DNA of 64,000 bases from NCBI GenBank assembly GCA_907163345.1, contig CAJQUN010000001.1, forward strand, positions 5,580,001 to 5,644,000, given 5' to 3'. The stretch is from Haberlea rhodopensis (Eukaryota > Streptophyta > Magnoliopsida > Lamiales > Gesneriaceae). Under the pieces are notes generated by a model that did no database searches, was not told where the DNA came from, and was given only the letters and a program-made list of their open reading frames with translations. Made by a program: the position numbers and the translations under genes. Within the stretch, counting starts at the first letter, position 1. Every line of letters begins with the position of its first letter. Of the stretch, positions 44,344 through 55,382 are shown piece by piece.

Positions 44344-44677
44344 GATTTACAGAAACAGAGAGGCATTCTGTATGCATCATTAAGAACATTCTTGATCAAC
44401 TGTCATCAACTCAAGTAAGCAATATAAATTTTGTAATTGTTGTTTATATTATTTTAATACATTTTTGTATTTGTAGTTTAATTGGTAGCTATACCCTGAT
44501 GAGTGCACTGAAGATTTACAGAAACAGAGAGGCATTCTGTATGCATCATTAAGAATATTCTTGATCAACAGTCATCAACTCAAGTAAGCAATATAGATTT
44601 TGTAATTGTTGTTTATATTATTTTATTACAATTTTGTATTTGTAGTTTAACTGGTAGCTATACCCTGATGAGTGCAT
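44344..44677 (+). repeat. Tandem duplication of about 169 bp within the PMD gene
   Basis: The segment starting GATTTACAGAAACAGAGAGG at 44344 recurs at 44513. Both copies run through CATCAACTCAAGTAAGCAATATA (a splice-donor-like site) and TTTGTATTTGTAGTTTAA (acceptor-like) to GCTATACCCTGATGAGTGCA. It duplicates an intron with the edges of both neighbouring exons. A few substitutions separate the copies. Confidence 0.9.
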
Positions 44678-45401
44678 TAAAACTCCGAGCCACCAATTAT
44701 GGACATATGACTGCCCATTGATTTTCTATGACATCGTTGAAATGCACCGTCCTGATAGGGTTCTTCGTCAATTTGGAATGCTACAAGACATTCTATCAGA
44801 TCCACGATTACGGAATGATAAATTGCATGTTGATCGAAGGGGTAGTATCAACCATGTACATAAATGGGAGATGTCACATAATCTATGTATAGACAGACCA
44901 CGATATTGTGTTATAGTGGTTGGGTAAAGTGAGTGGTATGAACGAGTAACTCGTAGATATATTGATCATCAAAGACAATTTGTAGTGACTGGATACCATC
45001 GTGGTGACGGTCCAACATGGCATCATGTTGTAAGCTAATAGATTTAAACATTGATTTTAGAATCTGTAATATGGATTTATATTTATAAATTTAAATACTA
45101 TTTTTTACTTCTCAAATTGATCAGATTGAGCAGTTAAGTGTTAGCTACGATCGCTATCCCGCTAATGGAGAATCTGTTATATCATTGTTGGAGTCGATGA
45201 GAGAGCATCATATGGCAATAACGCAAATTGTGATGCAAGTAGCTCATGAACGACGATATATGAACTTCCCACCATACGAAGAAGTTCATGAGCATGAGGA
45301 ATAACCACTACAGCCGGACCATGCACGCAGCGAGAGTGATATTGCAGGTCCATCTATGTTGACACCTATCTCGATGGATGTGCCAGATCCATATATGTAC
45401 A

Positions 45402-46030
45402 TAGACCCGACCAAGGGTCATCATCGACCCTGAACCGGCCCGGAACCGGCCGGTGGTCAACGGGCCGGTTAACCGGGTCAACGGTTCGAAGGGTCGGAAC
45501 CGTAACCGGCCCGTCTATAGAAGGGCCGGTTAAGGGTCATGATTTTGCTAACCCGTGAACCGTCGGTTAACCGGCGGTTCAAGGGTTTATTTTTATTTTT
45601 TTTACATTTTTAAATTTAAAATATATGTTATGGTGTATATTTGAACTAATGACCTCCAACTTTAATAATTAACTTCAACCACTAAGCTATAAGAGCGTTG
45701 TTGATCTAAATATAGTATAAATCAACCAAACAAATATATCTACACATTTTGATTATCTTGGCTTGAATTTATTTCACGTTATTTTATGTTTAATCCATAG
45801 ATGAAAACACATTCATACACTTTTTACACTTTATTTCAAATTTTAATAATATATTTAATTTTTTTTAAAAAAATAAGGGTCAAACCATAACCGTAACCGT
45901 TGGTTAACCGTAACCGGAACCGTAACCGGCGGTTCATGAACCGTAACCGTAACCGTCAAGTAAGGTTAAGGTTAAGGGTCGATGTTTTTTGAACCGTCTA
46001 TCCGGCGGTTCTGAACCGTGATCGGGTCTA
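45402..46030. mobile_element. hAT-type MITE in the PMD gene, 8-bp TSD TATGTACA
   Basis: A 629-bp insert starts TAGACCCGACCA and ends TGATCGGGTCTA (imperfect terminal inverted repeats). It is flanked by an exact 8-bp repeat TATGTACA at 45394-45401 and 46031-46038, the size typical of hAT elements. Inside, phrases such as GGTTAACCGG and AACCGTAACCG are repeated near both ends. There is no coding capacity. It interrupts the PMD gene's 3' part. Confidence 0.92.
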
Positions 46031-46164
46031 TATGTACACACCTATCCGACAGATGTGGCAGGTCCATCTACATCTTTTGGCATTGACGTTTATACTGGTT
46101 GTTATGTCCCCGATCCACCGACATATGATCAATCACCATTCACTCCATATGCTCCGATATACAC

Positions 46165-46330
46165 ACAGTAGGAAATAGACGTCAGGATTGGATTTGCACC
46201 ATCATAAACAATATATACGGGGCTAAATTTTGCGTATCACATGTTCACACTGCGGGATACAGATGTCGGGATTGAATTTGCACCATCATATACGACATCT
46301 ACGGGTCTAAATTTTGACGTATCACATGTT
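46165..46330 (+). repeat. Two tandem units of about 80 bp in the PMD gene 3' part
   Basis: The phrase GATTGGATTTGCACCATCATA to GCTAAATTTTGCGTATCACATGTT recurs about 80 bp later as GATTGAATTTGCACCATCATA to TCTAAATTTTGACGTATCACATGTT. It lies in the proline-rich tail of the PMD gene. Confidence 0.7.
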
Positions 46331-46470
46331 GTATTCCCCCAATTCACACATCATCCACATAATATGTACAAGTGGTACAACAGAGGAACGAACAAGTGGA
46401 TATGAGTTGAAGAGTTCGAAGAGAGGTAATTCCTCGTCCTTGTGGTACTCGATGGCATTTACAGATGAGG

Positions 46471-47134
46471 CACCGTGGTCATGGTCATTAATCACATTGC
46501 ATTCCTCTTGTAATTAGTTTCAATGCTATAAATGTTTGTGAGTAATGGTATATATTCAATTTCGTATTATAAACGAATAATAAAAGTACACTCATTGACA
46601 CAAAAACGTACAATCATGTTGGTTTGTGATAGTTACAATCGAGATGATGTACGTTTATTGATTGTCTTCGATATATTTTGGCTTACGTATATTTTATAAA
46701 CAATTACATGGCCAATCTTGGTTTTAGAGGGCCTCATTGAGTCTGATTAAGATTTAATATTCCTAAACGAAATTTTTTAGCCGGAATACTATTGGTTATT
46801 GATTGATTATAATTAGACGTATTAATTGTTTGTTAATGCGAGATTAAACAAAGGGGCCCTACACATTGCCTATATAATTGTCCAAATATCACTGGTTAGT
46901 GTTACTTTTGAAGAAATATTTCCTAAACATGAAATTATTTCTTTATATTCATTACAAAATGTGAATGCATCCGACTTGATGGTATTTTTTGAAAACATTT
47001 TATTTTGAGAATGCAAACCTAAAATGAATATAATTAGTGAATTTCGCATCCGCCCCCATTGAAAAATGTTTATCCGCCCATACTATGTATTTAGCTAATT
47101 CTCTCATATTTCTTTCAACCGAATAAGTGAAAAA
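46471..47134. other. Intergenic, no gene seen
   Basis: AT-rich sequence between the PMD pseudogene and the BED zinc-finger fragment. Short open frames have no recognisable motif. Confidence 0.4.
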
Positions 47135-47464
47135 TCATAAATTCGAACTACTACTATCACCATTATGAATTTGGGAACGAGTAGTTTGAATACCATCATT
47201 AGGTTCTCTATCATGCTGAGCCATATGCCTAAGTAAATGACCTGTCCCATGCGAAGAAGCATATACATAATCTTTTTTACATTTTTTACAAACTACCCTT
47301 GCCATTTCCCTCAACATTTTCGACATCAAATAATTGTTAAACATTACTAATTCTTTTTCGATTAGTTTTTCTAGTAGATGACTCAATATTTGGTGTACTT
47401 TCTTCTTCATTTGATATTGATCAATTTTATCATCATAATCTACATTATAAGATGAATCGGTCAT
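47135..47464 (-). pseudogene. hAT-transposase-like BED zinc-finger fragment
   Basis: A 109-residue frame begins at the ATG at 47464 (MTDSSYNVDYDDKIDQ). It has a BED-type finger: CKKCKKDYVYASSHGTGHLL followed by RHMAQH, giving the C-x2-C and H-x(3-5)-H pattern seen at the N-terminus of plant hAT transposases (RICESLEEPER-like). A Ser/Asn-rich end follows, then a stop. The dimerisation and catalytic regions are absent, so it is either a first exon with the rest deleted or a truncated element. Confidence 0.6.
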
Positions 47465-48515
47465 TATGCAATATTATCTTATAAAACAACAAAAATAAAT
47501 GTTACCAAATATTTTGCTTTATAGCTTGTGCCTTGTGCCTTGTATTACCAAATATTGAGGCCGAAATTCTTTCGTCTTGCTTACAAATTGAGAATTAAGA
47601 TCTTAGAGAATTGAAAGCTTAGAAAATAGAGATTGAGAAAATAAATTATGATGATAAAATGACCAAAAACACTATATTTATAAAAACCAAAAATAATTTA
47701 TAAAAAAGGAAAACGATCATTTTTTTACTGTTAAGCTTTACCGATTGATCGGTAAAATATGTAACGGTCAAAATTATGACCGTTACGCTTTACCAATCGA
47801 TCGACACATGTATGGACGATCGATCGGTAGAGTTCCAATTTTTTGCCAATTAGCAAGTTGCTGATCGGTCGCCATAATATTTTTAAAAAAAAACAAAAAA
47901 AAAATCCGTGCCTATACTTTTGGCCCAGCACATCCCGTCACTGTAGCTACATGGGCCGTAGAGTGTCAGGCCTTGTGTCTCCTGGTCCGTTTGACACCTT
48001 TACCTGAAGGTCATAATACGTCTCTATACTTCTGTGTTGTTTTGAAATCTAATACTATTTTTATCATGATTTTGATATATAAACTCATAACCTTGGAACT
48101 TATGTGATATATGGTCTTTACAGTTTTTTACATATGATCCTTGTTTATTGTATACAAGAAAGTCATTAATAAAAGAAAAAGGCATAGAAGATTGTAATGT
48201 AAAACAAACGTTTCACTAAGATTATACATCATACTAATCTCATATTTGTTCATTTTACTTCTCACACCTAAAATTGTATCATGGACTTGTGAATATTTAT
48301 AACTTTAACAACTCTATGTTGATCATCAAAACAAAATATCTCTAAACAAAAAAATATAAAAAAAAGAAAAAAAGAAAGAAAGAGAGGTAGCTAATTCATC
48401 TTATTTTATACCAATAACACACTTTTCATCCAGTCCAAGAAACTTGAAATAACCATTCAACCCAACTTGTATAAAATGGCCACACTCAGAAAACTCAAAG
48501 ATGAAGCTTTTATGA
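47465..48515. other. 5' flank of the BED fragment with GATCGATC palindromes; no gene
   Basis: Contains ACCGATTGATCGGTAAA, ACCAATCGATCGA and ACGATCGATCGGTAG at 47738-47835, close to the palindrome family found in the solo LTR at 4946-5145. It could be the terminal region of the hAT-like element. The rest is AT-rich. Confidence 0.4.
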
Positions 48516-48521
48516 TACAAA

Positions 48522-48776
48522 ATGAAAAAATTCTATGAACAAATTATTATATCGACCCTTGTAATATTACTTACATCACCGGTAATGACTTTATTCTATT
48601 GCGTCGTGCAATGGGGAGATTTGAAATGGTACCATTTTGATTCATATGATACTAAAAGAGATAACAATAGGTGCCGTTCACTTTGCAGATGGTTGATTTC
48701 TAAAGAGGGATTGTTGTATGGGTATGATGAAGAATCTGGCTTGTGGGAATTGTTCCCTTTGATTTCAATTACATGA
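48522..48776 (+). CDS. Small hypothetical protein (84 aa), uncertain
   Basis: ATG start (MKKFYEQIIISTLVILLTS), one probable membrane segment (about residues 8-29), then a Cys/Trp-bearing part (CRSLCRWLISKEGLLYGYDE). I do not recognise the family, see no conserved neighbour, and no splice sites are obvious. It may be a chance frame or a fragment of a larger gene. Confidence 0.2.
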   Translation: MKKFYEQIIISTLVILLTSPVMTLFYCVVQWGDLKWYHFDSYDTKRDNNRCRSLCRWLISKEGLLYGYDEESGLWELFPLISIT

Positions 48777-49205
48777 AAAAATATAAAATATGAGTTTCTT
48801 CTTCTTTGTGAATCTATACATGTAATTTTGAAATGAACGATTTTAAAAATATATCATTTTTTAATCTCGTTTTATGTCATAATGTTTAGACACATGCTTC
48901 ATACGCTCTTTTTGTTGTGTTTGTCTTTGCCAAGTTCGGCATTTGTCTTTTCAGTAGCTTTGTTTTGGTTGTTGTGTATTCTGGCCTTTGGTTGGATCTT
49001 CCTTGTGCTTACTGTAATATTAACTTAATATCATGTCTTTCTGCTAAAAAAAACGGTATCCTTTTTCAAGAAATTGGGAAATTCATGAATGTATTGGGTC
49101 ATGTCATATACTAAACATAAACAAATATATATACATGTAGATATATATTATGTGTATTGGTATATGGCCGGATCGAAATATTTGCAAGTGACTGGCCATC
49201 GCAAT
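48777..49205. other. Intergenic, no gene supported
   Basis: AT- and T-rich. The stretch 48890-49060 (TTGTTGTGTTTGTCTTTG, then TATTCTGGCCTTTGG) looks a little like the 3' tail of a LINE, but I see no poly-A tail or target duplication. Confidence 0.3.
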
Positions 49206-49554
49206 TAGAGCTGTCAAAATCGGGCCTGGCCCAACCCAACCAGTCAAATATGAGGGTTGGGGCAGCAATTTTTTACTTGGTCTTGCTTGAAAGTTGCAAC
49301 ATGTATTTCAAAATTGAGTAAAATATTGATTCCCTAGTCAAATATTTTTAGTAGTAGGGTTAATATCTAAATAAAAATGAAGTAAATTTCAGTATTATTC
49401 TAGCATAAGTTTCAGGTTTGACAAGTTCAGTTGGAATTTTTTTAAAGTTTATTTTTAAAAATTTTTTCTTAAAAAAAAAAAGAGGGTTGGGTTGTGGTTT
49501 ACCCAATCCGTCTGTAGATGGACCCAAACGGGCCAGCCCATTTTGACAGATCTA
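49206..49554. mobile_element. hAT-type MITE, 8-bp TSD ATCGCAAT
   Basis: 349 bp with terminal inverted repeats: left TAGAGCTGTCAAAATCGGGCC, right GGCCAGCCCATTTTGACAGATCTA. It has an exact 8-bp target duplication ATCGCAAT (49198-49205 and 49555-49562). The element is non-coding. Confidence 0.93.
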
Positions 49555-49834
49555 ATCGCAATGATTCCCGTGATTATAAATTTATAATCATACCATTTAA
49601 CACTTTATTTTATTGTTTTTTTAAATGTATTTCTCTTTATTTTTCTAAGAGTCAATTTTTGTGTGGGCTCCTGCATCCGGTATTTCGACCTCTGTAGGGG
49701 TGTCAAATTGTCTTTTGCGGCCCACTATTTGTCAATATTGGGCATTGGTTCTTAAAGAATGCAAACCTAGTGGCTGAATCGGGTTGTAAAATTATGCCCG
49801 TGAGAGATGTTATGCTTGAGTTTAGCTCCATCAG

Positions 49835-50510
49835 GTGTCCATGTTTCCCATGGAAATTATGAATTTTAATATGGCCGATCACAATTTGGAATATTTGACA
49901 GAATAACTGTTTCAGTTGAAAAAGTGGTAATATATGATAAAGATAAATTTTGGTTATGGTTAGTTAAAGACGAAGTTGCAAAATATTTTTGTCTATTCTG
50001 TTCAAGATGGTTTTTCAACCCAAAATATTGTCTCAAAGTCTGTAACAGTTGTTAGTGGTATTTAGGTTGATATCAGTTTGTATATTCGATTTGTAAATTG
50101 GCGAGTACCACTTGTATTCTTTTTAATAAAATTCTCGATTATAAAAACAAGTGTGTCCAAGTTTCCCAAGGAGTTATATGGACTTTAATATGACTAATCA
50201 CAATTCGTAACACTTGGAATGTATGAAATATAATTATTTTCAAAGAAATAAATGTTTCAGTTAAAAAAGTGGTGGTAGAGTCGATAAAGATAAATTATTA
50301 CCCATGGTTAAAGGCGAAGTTGCAGAGTGATTTTGTTTATTTAGTTTTTCAACCCAAAATAATGCTTCAAAGGGCTATAAATGTTAAGTTGGTGGCAGTA
50401 TTTAAGTTGATGTTAATCTGTATTTTCTATTTGTAAATTGACGAGCACCACTTATATTCTTTTTAATAAAATTTTCTATTATATGAAAAAAAAAATGTAT
50501 CCATGTTTCC
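49835..50510. repeat. Tandem repeat, two units of about 320-345 bp plus a third start
   Basis: Units begin GTGTCCATGTTTCCCA (49835) and GTGTCCAAGTTTCCCA (50153). A third start is at about 50495 (TGTATCCATGTTTCCC). Both units share TCAGTTGAAAAAGTGG-, TTTTCAACCCAAAATA- and CGAGTACCACTTGTATTC-like phrases and end TTTTTAATAAAATT. The ending is like a non-LTR retroelement tail. They are diverged, so the duplication is old. Confidence 0.8.
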
Positions 50511-51166
50511 CTCCTTACAAACATATGCACATATCACAATCATAATTATTTATAAAATTTTCACATATTTTATTTATAAAATATGCTGCTATAAAGTAGT
50601 TGTTCGTTCTAGCAATTATTTTAACTAACAATATATGGAGGGAGGGGACCATGATTCTTCTATAGGGTATAAGAATTTTGCAGAAATAAGATAAGTTTGT
50701 GACATAAATATCTTTGCATTAGATCGATAAGCATTTTTGTTTATGTATCTGCATCCGATTCACATCTTATAGAGATAAGAATAATTTTTTATACTTATAT
50801 TTTTAAAAGGGTATTTATTTAAAAGTCGATATTAAGTCAATATCGTGTAATTTGTTTTTGTCGAGAATAATGTCGGAGTGTCTAGAAATCCAATGTATAT
50901 GCCCTTAATTTGATTTTATGTACATCAGCATGTGAATGTTATTCCCAAAGTCCATCAAACCCTAATCTCTAGCAAGCTTCAAGTGCAAGGTAGGGAGGTT
51001 AGCCCCATTATCTGATCACATTCGCATATTTCAATAATATACTGTTTTCTCCCCTTATTCCACTCATTAGGATAACATATACGGTAAGATTATACTCGAT
51101 GAAGGTGAGATGAACTATAATTTTTAGTTATTAATATCTTACTTATCTTATCTTATCTATAGTAAC
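50511..51166. other. Intergenic, no gene seen
   Basis: AT-rich DNA without recognisable coding or RNA features. Confidence 0.4.
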
Positions 51167-51854
51167 CTATAATGCACGGACACAGACACGGACACGGACA
51201 CGGACACGACGACATGTATTTTCAAAATTTTCAGGGATACGACACGGCTGTATATTTTTATATATATTATACATGTACTATATTACAAAATACATTTTAT
51301 AATTTTAAAACAATGTAAAGCAACAAAAATATTCTTATAAAATTCAAAAAGCAAATAAATAAACGCATGTTACTGAAATCATCATAATATCACTCATACT
51401 AACATCAAATACACATTACTTCAATTAACATAAGGTTTAACAAACGCGTCCAAATAAAAGATAACACCAAAAATATTCCTACCAAATTCAAAGAGCATAT
51501 AAATAAATGTATGTCACTGAAATCATTATAGCATCACTCGTACTAATACCAAATGTATATTACTTCAATTAACATAAAGTTTAACTAACACGTCCAAATT
51601 TTATTTTAACCAAAAACTTTTTAATTGTACAATTAACCCCCCAAAGTGTCATTTCTGTATCGGACACGGTCATCGATCGTGTCCGATTTTAGAGGAGTGT
51701 CCGACACGAGTATCCGATTTTATTTTTAAAAAAAATTTAGGGCACACCACGTGGCGTGTCCGACATATGTCCGATAAGTGCCTGAGAAGTATCGATGTCC
51801 TACAAGTGTCCGACACTGCACCAACTGATTTCTATGAGTATCCGTGCATCATAG
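51167..51854. mobile_element. CTATGATGCACGG-type MITE, copy 1, 8-bp TSD ATAGTAAC
   Basis: 688 bp. Terminal inverted repeats: CTATAATGCACGGACA at the left, and CTATGATGCACGGATA in reverse complement at the right. Exact 8-bp target duplication ATAGTAAC (51159-51166 and 51855-51862), a hAT feature. Subterminal arrays of GGACACG- and GTGTCCGA-type words flank an AT-rich core. No coding capacity. Confidence 0.92.
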
Positions 51855-51862
51855 ATAGTAAC

Positions 51863-52301
51863 AAACCGTGCTTAAATAAAAAAAATAAGATTGAGTTAAT
51901 TTTGAATGTTTTCAATTTTTGGTATCATTTGACTCATGAGATTAGATAATAAATGTTCTATAATTTGAGAATAATAAATTGAAAGATGGTGGTGGTTACA
52001 AATCAAGGGCTCGATCTTCACTAAAAATCATTGACTCATGTACGAGTGTGACCTGCGTCAAATATCAGACCAGTCAGGACCAAAATTGGTAACCTAAGCT
52101 AACTTCAATTAATTGCAAACTTATTAGTCTGCCTCTTCTTGTGACTAACAGGATGATTGATTGGTAACCACTTCAACCTATAGATCTTGGATCCTAAACT
52201 GAGAATACCCATTGTACGGTTGATGTGCTGAGATAACTGATGAATGAATAGTTAAAAATCATAGTTCACCCTATTCTTATCAACGTACAAAACATGCCTT
52301 A
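51863..52301. other. Intergenic, no gene seen
   Basis: No coding region or element with defined ends is visible. Confidence 0.4.
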
Positions 52302-52465
52302 TTTGGGTTTTATTGTTGCTGCCCTTAAGAGCATTGCCCTCAGGGGCATCATCCACAATCCATTTGGAATCTCTTTTTTCTTTTTAAAAAAAGATTCCAA
52401 ATGAACGGTGATGATGCCCGTAAGGGCACTACCCTTAAGGGCATTATCAAACAAACCCTTTATTT
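52302..52465. repeat. Foldback (hairpin) MITE-like element
   Basis: About 160 bp that nearly folds on itself. The left arm TTAAGAGCATTGCCCTCAGG to CATTTGGAATCTC is mirrored by the right arm GATTCCAAATG to TACCCTTAAGGGCATTATC, with a TTTTTCTTTTTAAAAAA loop. The ends resemble GGGTTT..TGCCC MITE termini. The target duplication is unclear. Confidence 0.75.
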
Positions 52466-53936
52466 GTTAGGGTAACAGTTTATTTTGTCTCTGTTGCTAT
52501 AAATATGTTGCAGGGCCTCATATGTATTGTTTTATGTTGCTATAAAACTGTTGTATATGTGTCTTGTAAAATTATTTCCCTTGTAGAAATCAACAAGTTA
52601 TGAATTTCTGGGAATTCAAATACATTCTCTCTCTCTCAAAAGATATCAAATATTAATCAATTAATGAGCGAAAAAGATTAAAGCATATTCTATATTTCAA
52701 TTACGAAACGAATAATAAAATGCGAATAGATTAAGCTTTCTTATCCTATGTTCAATATTCATTTAGCATATATCTCTTGTACGTAAACATATATTGGTGA
52801 CTGAATGTCTGAAATTCAATGAATGGAGATTAAATTCCAAACCCGTAAATGTAAGTCAAGAGTAATTTTTGTTGGTCATCCGTGCAAAACCCTTAAAAGC
52901 CGACCTATTTATATGAAAAATACAACAAAAACAAAGTATTAAATTCGAACGGATTGTAGTATAGAAAAATCAAGTTTGGTCACGCACATACGTCATTTTT
53001 CTTTCTGTCACCATATCTTCGTTAAACACTTTGGACTTTATTTTATATATAACTTTGAAATTTTATTTTTTTCGACCGTCTCTTGCTCTCTTAAGAGGGC
53101 CGCAATACATTTACACTAATTAATGTCTTTAATTAGGGTTTTAACAAGATTTATTTTGCTGCATTTTGCTAATTAAACAGAAATAATTGGGAAGAACAGA
53201 CGTAAATAATTAAAGAGAAAATTAAGATGAAGTTGGAAAGGGGTAGGGTAGATTTTGATGGCGGGGACTCATTATTCGCGACTCTGATGCGCATTGCGTC
53301 GGCTCCATCAATGGTCCTTTTATTTTTCCCCCCTCGAAACGATATTTTTTCTGAATATATACGCATAAGTCAACGCTATACTATAAGGTTTACTTTCCTC
53401 CACACATAATTTCAAAAAAAATAATTAAATCACTCCATTATATATTTTCTATTTTTTAAATCCATTTTATGTACACCATATATTGTTGTCGCAAATTAGA
53501 AACTTACAAGTTATGTTAGTTCTTTATAAGATATATATATTACTCAAATTATTACCAATTGGTTCTGAATTGGAACCCAATGTATTCTTAAGATGATATC
53601 AGAGCATGCTTCTCATGTGATTGATTAATCTGCTTGTATGCTCATCGTCCCCTGTTATCAATCCATGTGTTTGACTTATATAATATCACACGTAGGACTT
53701 GTTGAGAGTTGTCATACATTGAGAATTTATAAGTTATGTTAGCTATTTATAAGATACATATGTTACTCCATTCATTAGCAATTAGTTTTGAGTTGAAACT
53801 TATGTATGAAATCATGAGTATTCTTGAGATGATATATATTTAAGATATTTCTCTTTTCAATTAAGGGGCACACTCATTCATTCAAATTAATAATTATGTG
53901 ACATTATTAATTGCAAAACAAATTATATTATTTTCT
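52466..53936. other. Intergenic, no gene supported
   Basis: AT-rich. Opposed open frames at 53169-53409 have no recognisable motif and I do not call them. Two similar phrases, AGAAACTTACAAGTTATGTTAG at 53500 and GAGAATTTATAAGTTATGTTAG at 53720, with shared context around them, indicate an old partial duplication of some 200 bp. Confidence 0.4.
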
Positions 53937-53944
53937 CTCCACTG

Positions 53945-54040
53945 CTACGATGCACGGACACTGACACAATGACATTGACACGACACGAAACGAAAACGCT
54001 GACATGAATTGTCAAAATTTTCATGATACGACACGGTTGA

Positions 54041-54115
<75 letters not shown>

Positions 54116-54716
54116 CATGTTGTATTACAAATAATAGAAATTCACATTTTTTAAATTCTAAAACCATATAAAATTAACAAAAATATTCTTACAAAATTCA
54201 AGAAACATATAAATAAATGCATGTCACTGGAATCATCATAATATCCCTCATACTAACACGAAATACTTATTACTTTAATTAATATAAAGTTTAACAAACA
54301 TGTCCAAATAAAATATAACACCAAAAATATTCTTACTAAATTCAAAAACAATATATATAAATGTATGTCACAGAAATCATCATAGTAACACTCATACTAA
54401 CAATAAATGTATATTCTTTCAATTAAATAGAGTTTAATTAATACATCTAAATTTTATTTTAACCAAAAACTTTTTAAATTGTACAATTATCATCCAAAAG
54501 TGTCATTTTTGTGTCGAACACGGCTCGGAGACGCCCATCAGCTATGTCTGACACGGGTGTCCGATTTTGATGAGAGTGTCCGACACGGGTGCCCAATTTT
54601 ATTTTATTAATAAAATAACGAACACGCCACGTGGTGTGTCGACACGTGTCCGATGAGTGTCCGAGAAGTGTCCAATACTGTATCGAATGATTTTTAAGAA
54701 TGCCCGTGCATCATAG
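53945..54716. mobile_element. CTATGATGCACGG-type MITE, copy 2, 8-bp TSD CTCCACTG
   Basis: 772 bp. Left end CTACGATGCACGGACA; right end, in reverse complement, CTATGATGCACGGGCA. Exact 8-bp target duplication CTCCACTG (53937-53944 and 54717-54724). Internal phrases match copy 1 throughout (TTCAAAAA.., ATGTATGTCAC, CGTCCAAATTTTATTTTAACC-like). It is longer because of an (AC)n(AT)n run. Confidence 0.93.
54037..54113. repeat. Compound (AC)n(AT)n microsatellite inside the MITE
   Basis: About 19 AC units followed by about 19 AT units. It accounts for much of the length difference between the two MITE copies. Confidence 0.93.
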
Positions 54717-54724
54717 CTCCACTG

Positions 54725-55382
54725 TGACCCAAAAGTTGTACTTGCATTTGGTTCAAAACAAATCCATTTCTTTCTTGAATGGAATTTTGACTATTAAATA
54801 TATATGTTGTACACAGATATTTAAAAATGTATATTTACATTTACAAAATTCAATGATTAAAGAGATATCCATGAAAACTATTTACAAACACACAATACAT
54901 TTATTCAACTTGTAGATATTTTGTGTGGCACATAAAGAGAACGACCGTCCAACTTCTTTATTCATATAAGATCGATAAATTTTGAGAGTTTGTTAATTGA
55001 GTTAAACTTAAATCGTTTGACTTTTAGGTGTTTTAATAACTTACTAATTCTTATAATTAATTCAAATTAAATTTTAAAAGCGTTTGAATAAAGTAAGTTA
55101 TCATAAAAGGAATAAATCGAGAGAAAAGAGGAATAAATCAAATGAGTCAGAGAGCTCCCTGACTTTGTCGATAAGTATAAGAGCTCATGTCAACTTTAGA
55201 TATACTTGAGTTTGAGTCACATTTTATACAAAAAATTGATTTAGCACATCATCCGCTTCAAAAAAATGAATGAGTGAGAGAGAAAAGAAATGGAAACAAA
55301 TGATGATTTGAGAATAGTGTGGGATATAAAGAATCAGAGATAAATACTGAGGTTGTTTTGAAAAAAAATATATCTATTATGT
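54725..55382. other. Intergenic, no gene seen
   Basis: AT-rich DNA without recognised features. Confidence 0.4.

Larger units (their letters stand above)
39302..46470 (+). pseudogene. Plant mobile domain (PMD, MAIN-like) gene, broken by two insertions
   Basis: The ATG at 39302 opens MDLKRAPDLIDSHLLSLQ and HRSEDVWVSDIDRTLRG, as in PMD proteins. Further blocks in shifting frames are FHFRSGEATITLQDIAVIWA, LPVDIIVLFGVDYDMSIPEL (across the copia insertion), GFTPNTAYFKGAK, VYILFMLGGVLWPDSSGN, then IFYDIVEMHRPDRVLRQFGM, and a tail PRPCGT with TRWHLQ, a usual PMD C-terminal signature. PMD occurs in transposons and in the Arabidopsis MAIN/MAIL1 proteins needed for genome integrity. Breaks: a frameshift near 39480, TGA at 39555-39557, TAA at 43749-43751, and the insertions 39644-43691 and 45402-46030. 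It is a pseudogene. Confidence 0.8.

Noticed and set aside
53169..53409. Opposed open frames on both strands
   Set aside because: Neither has a motif, neighbour or splice context; likely chance.
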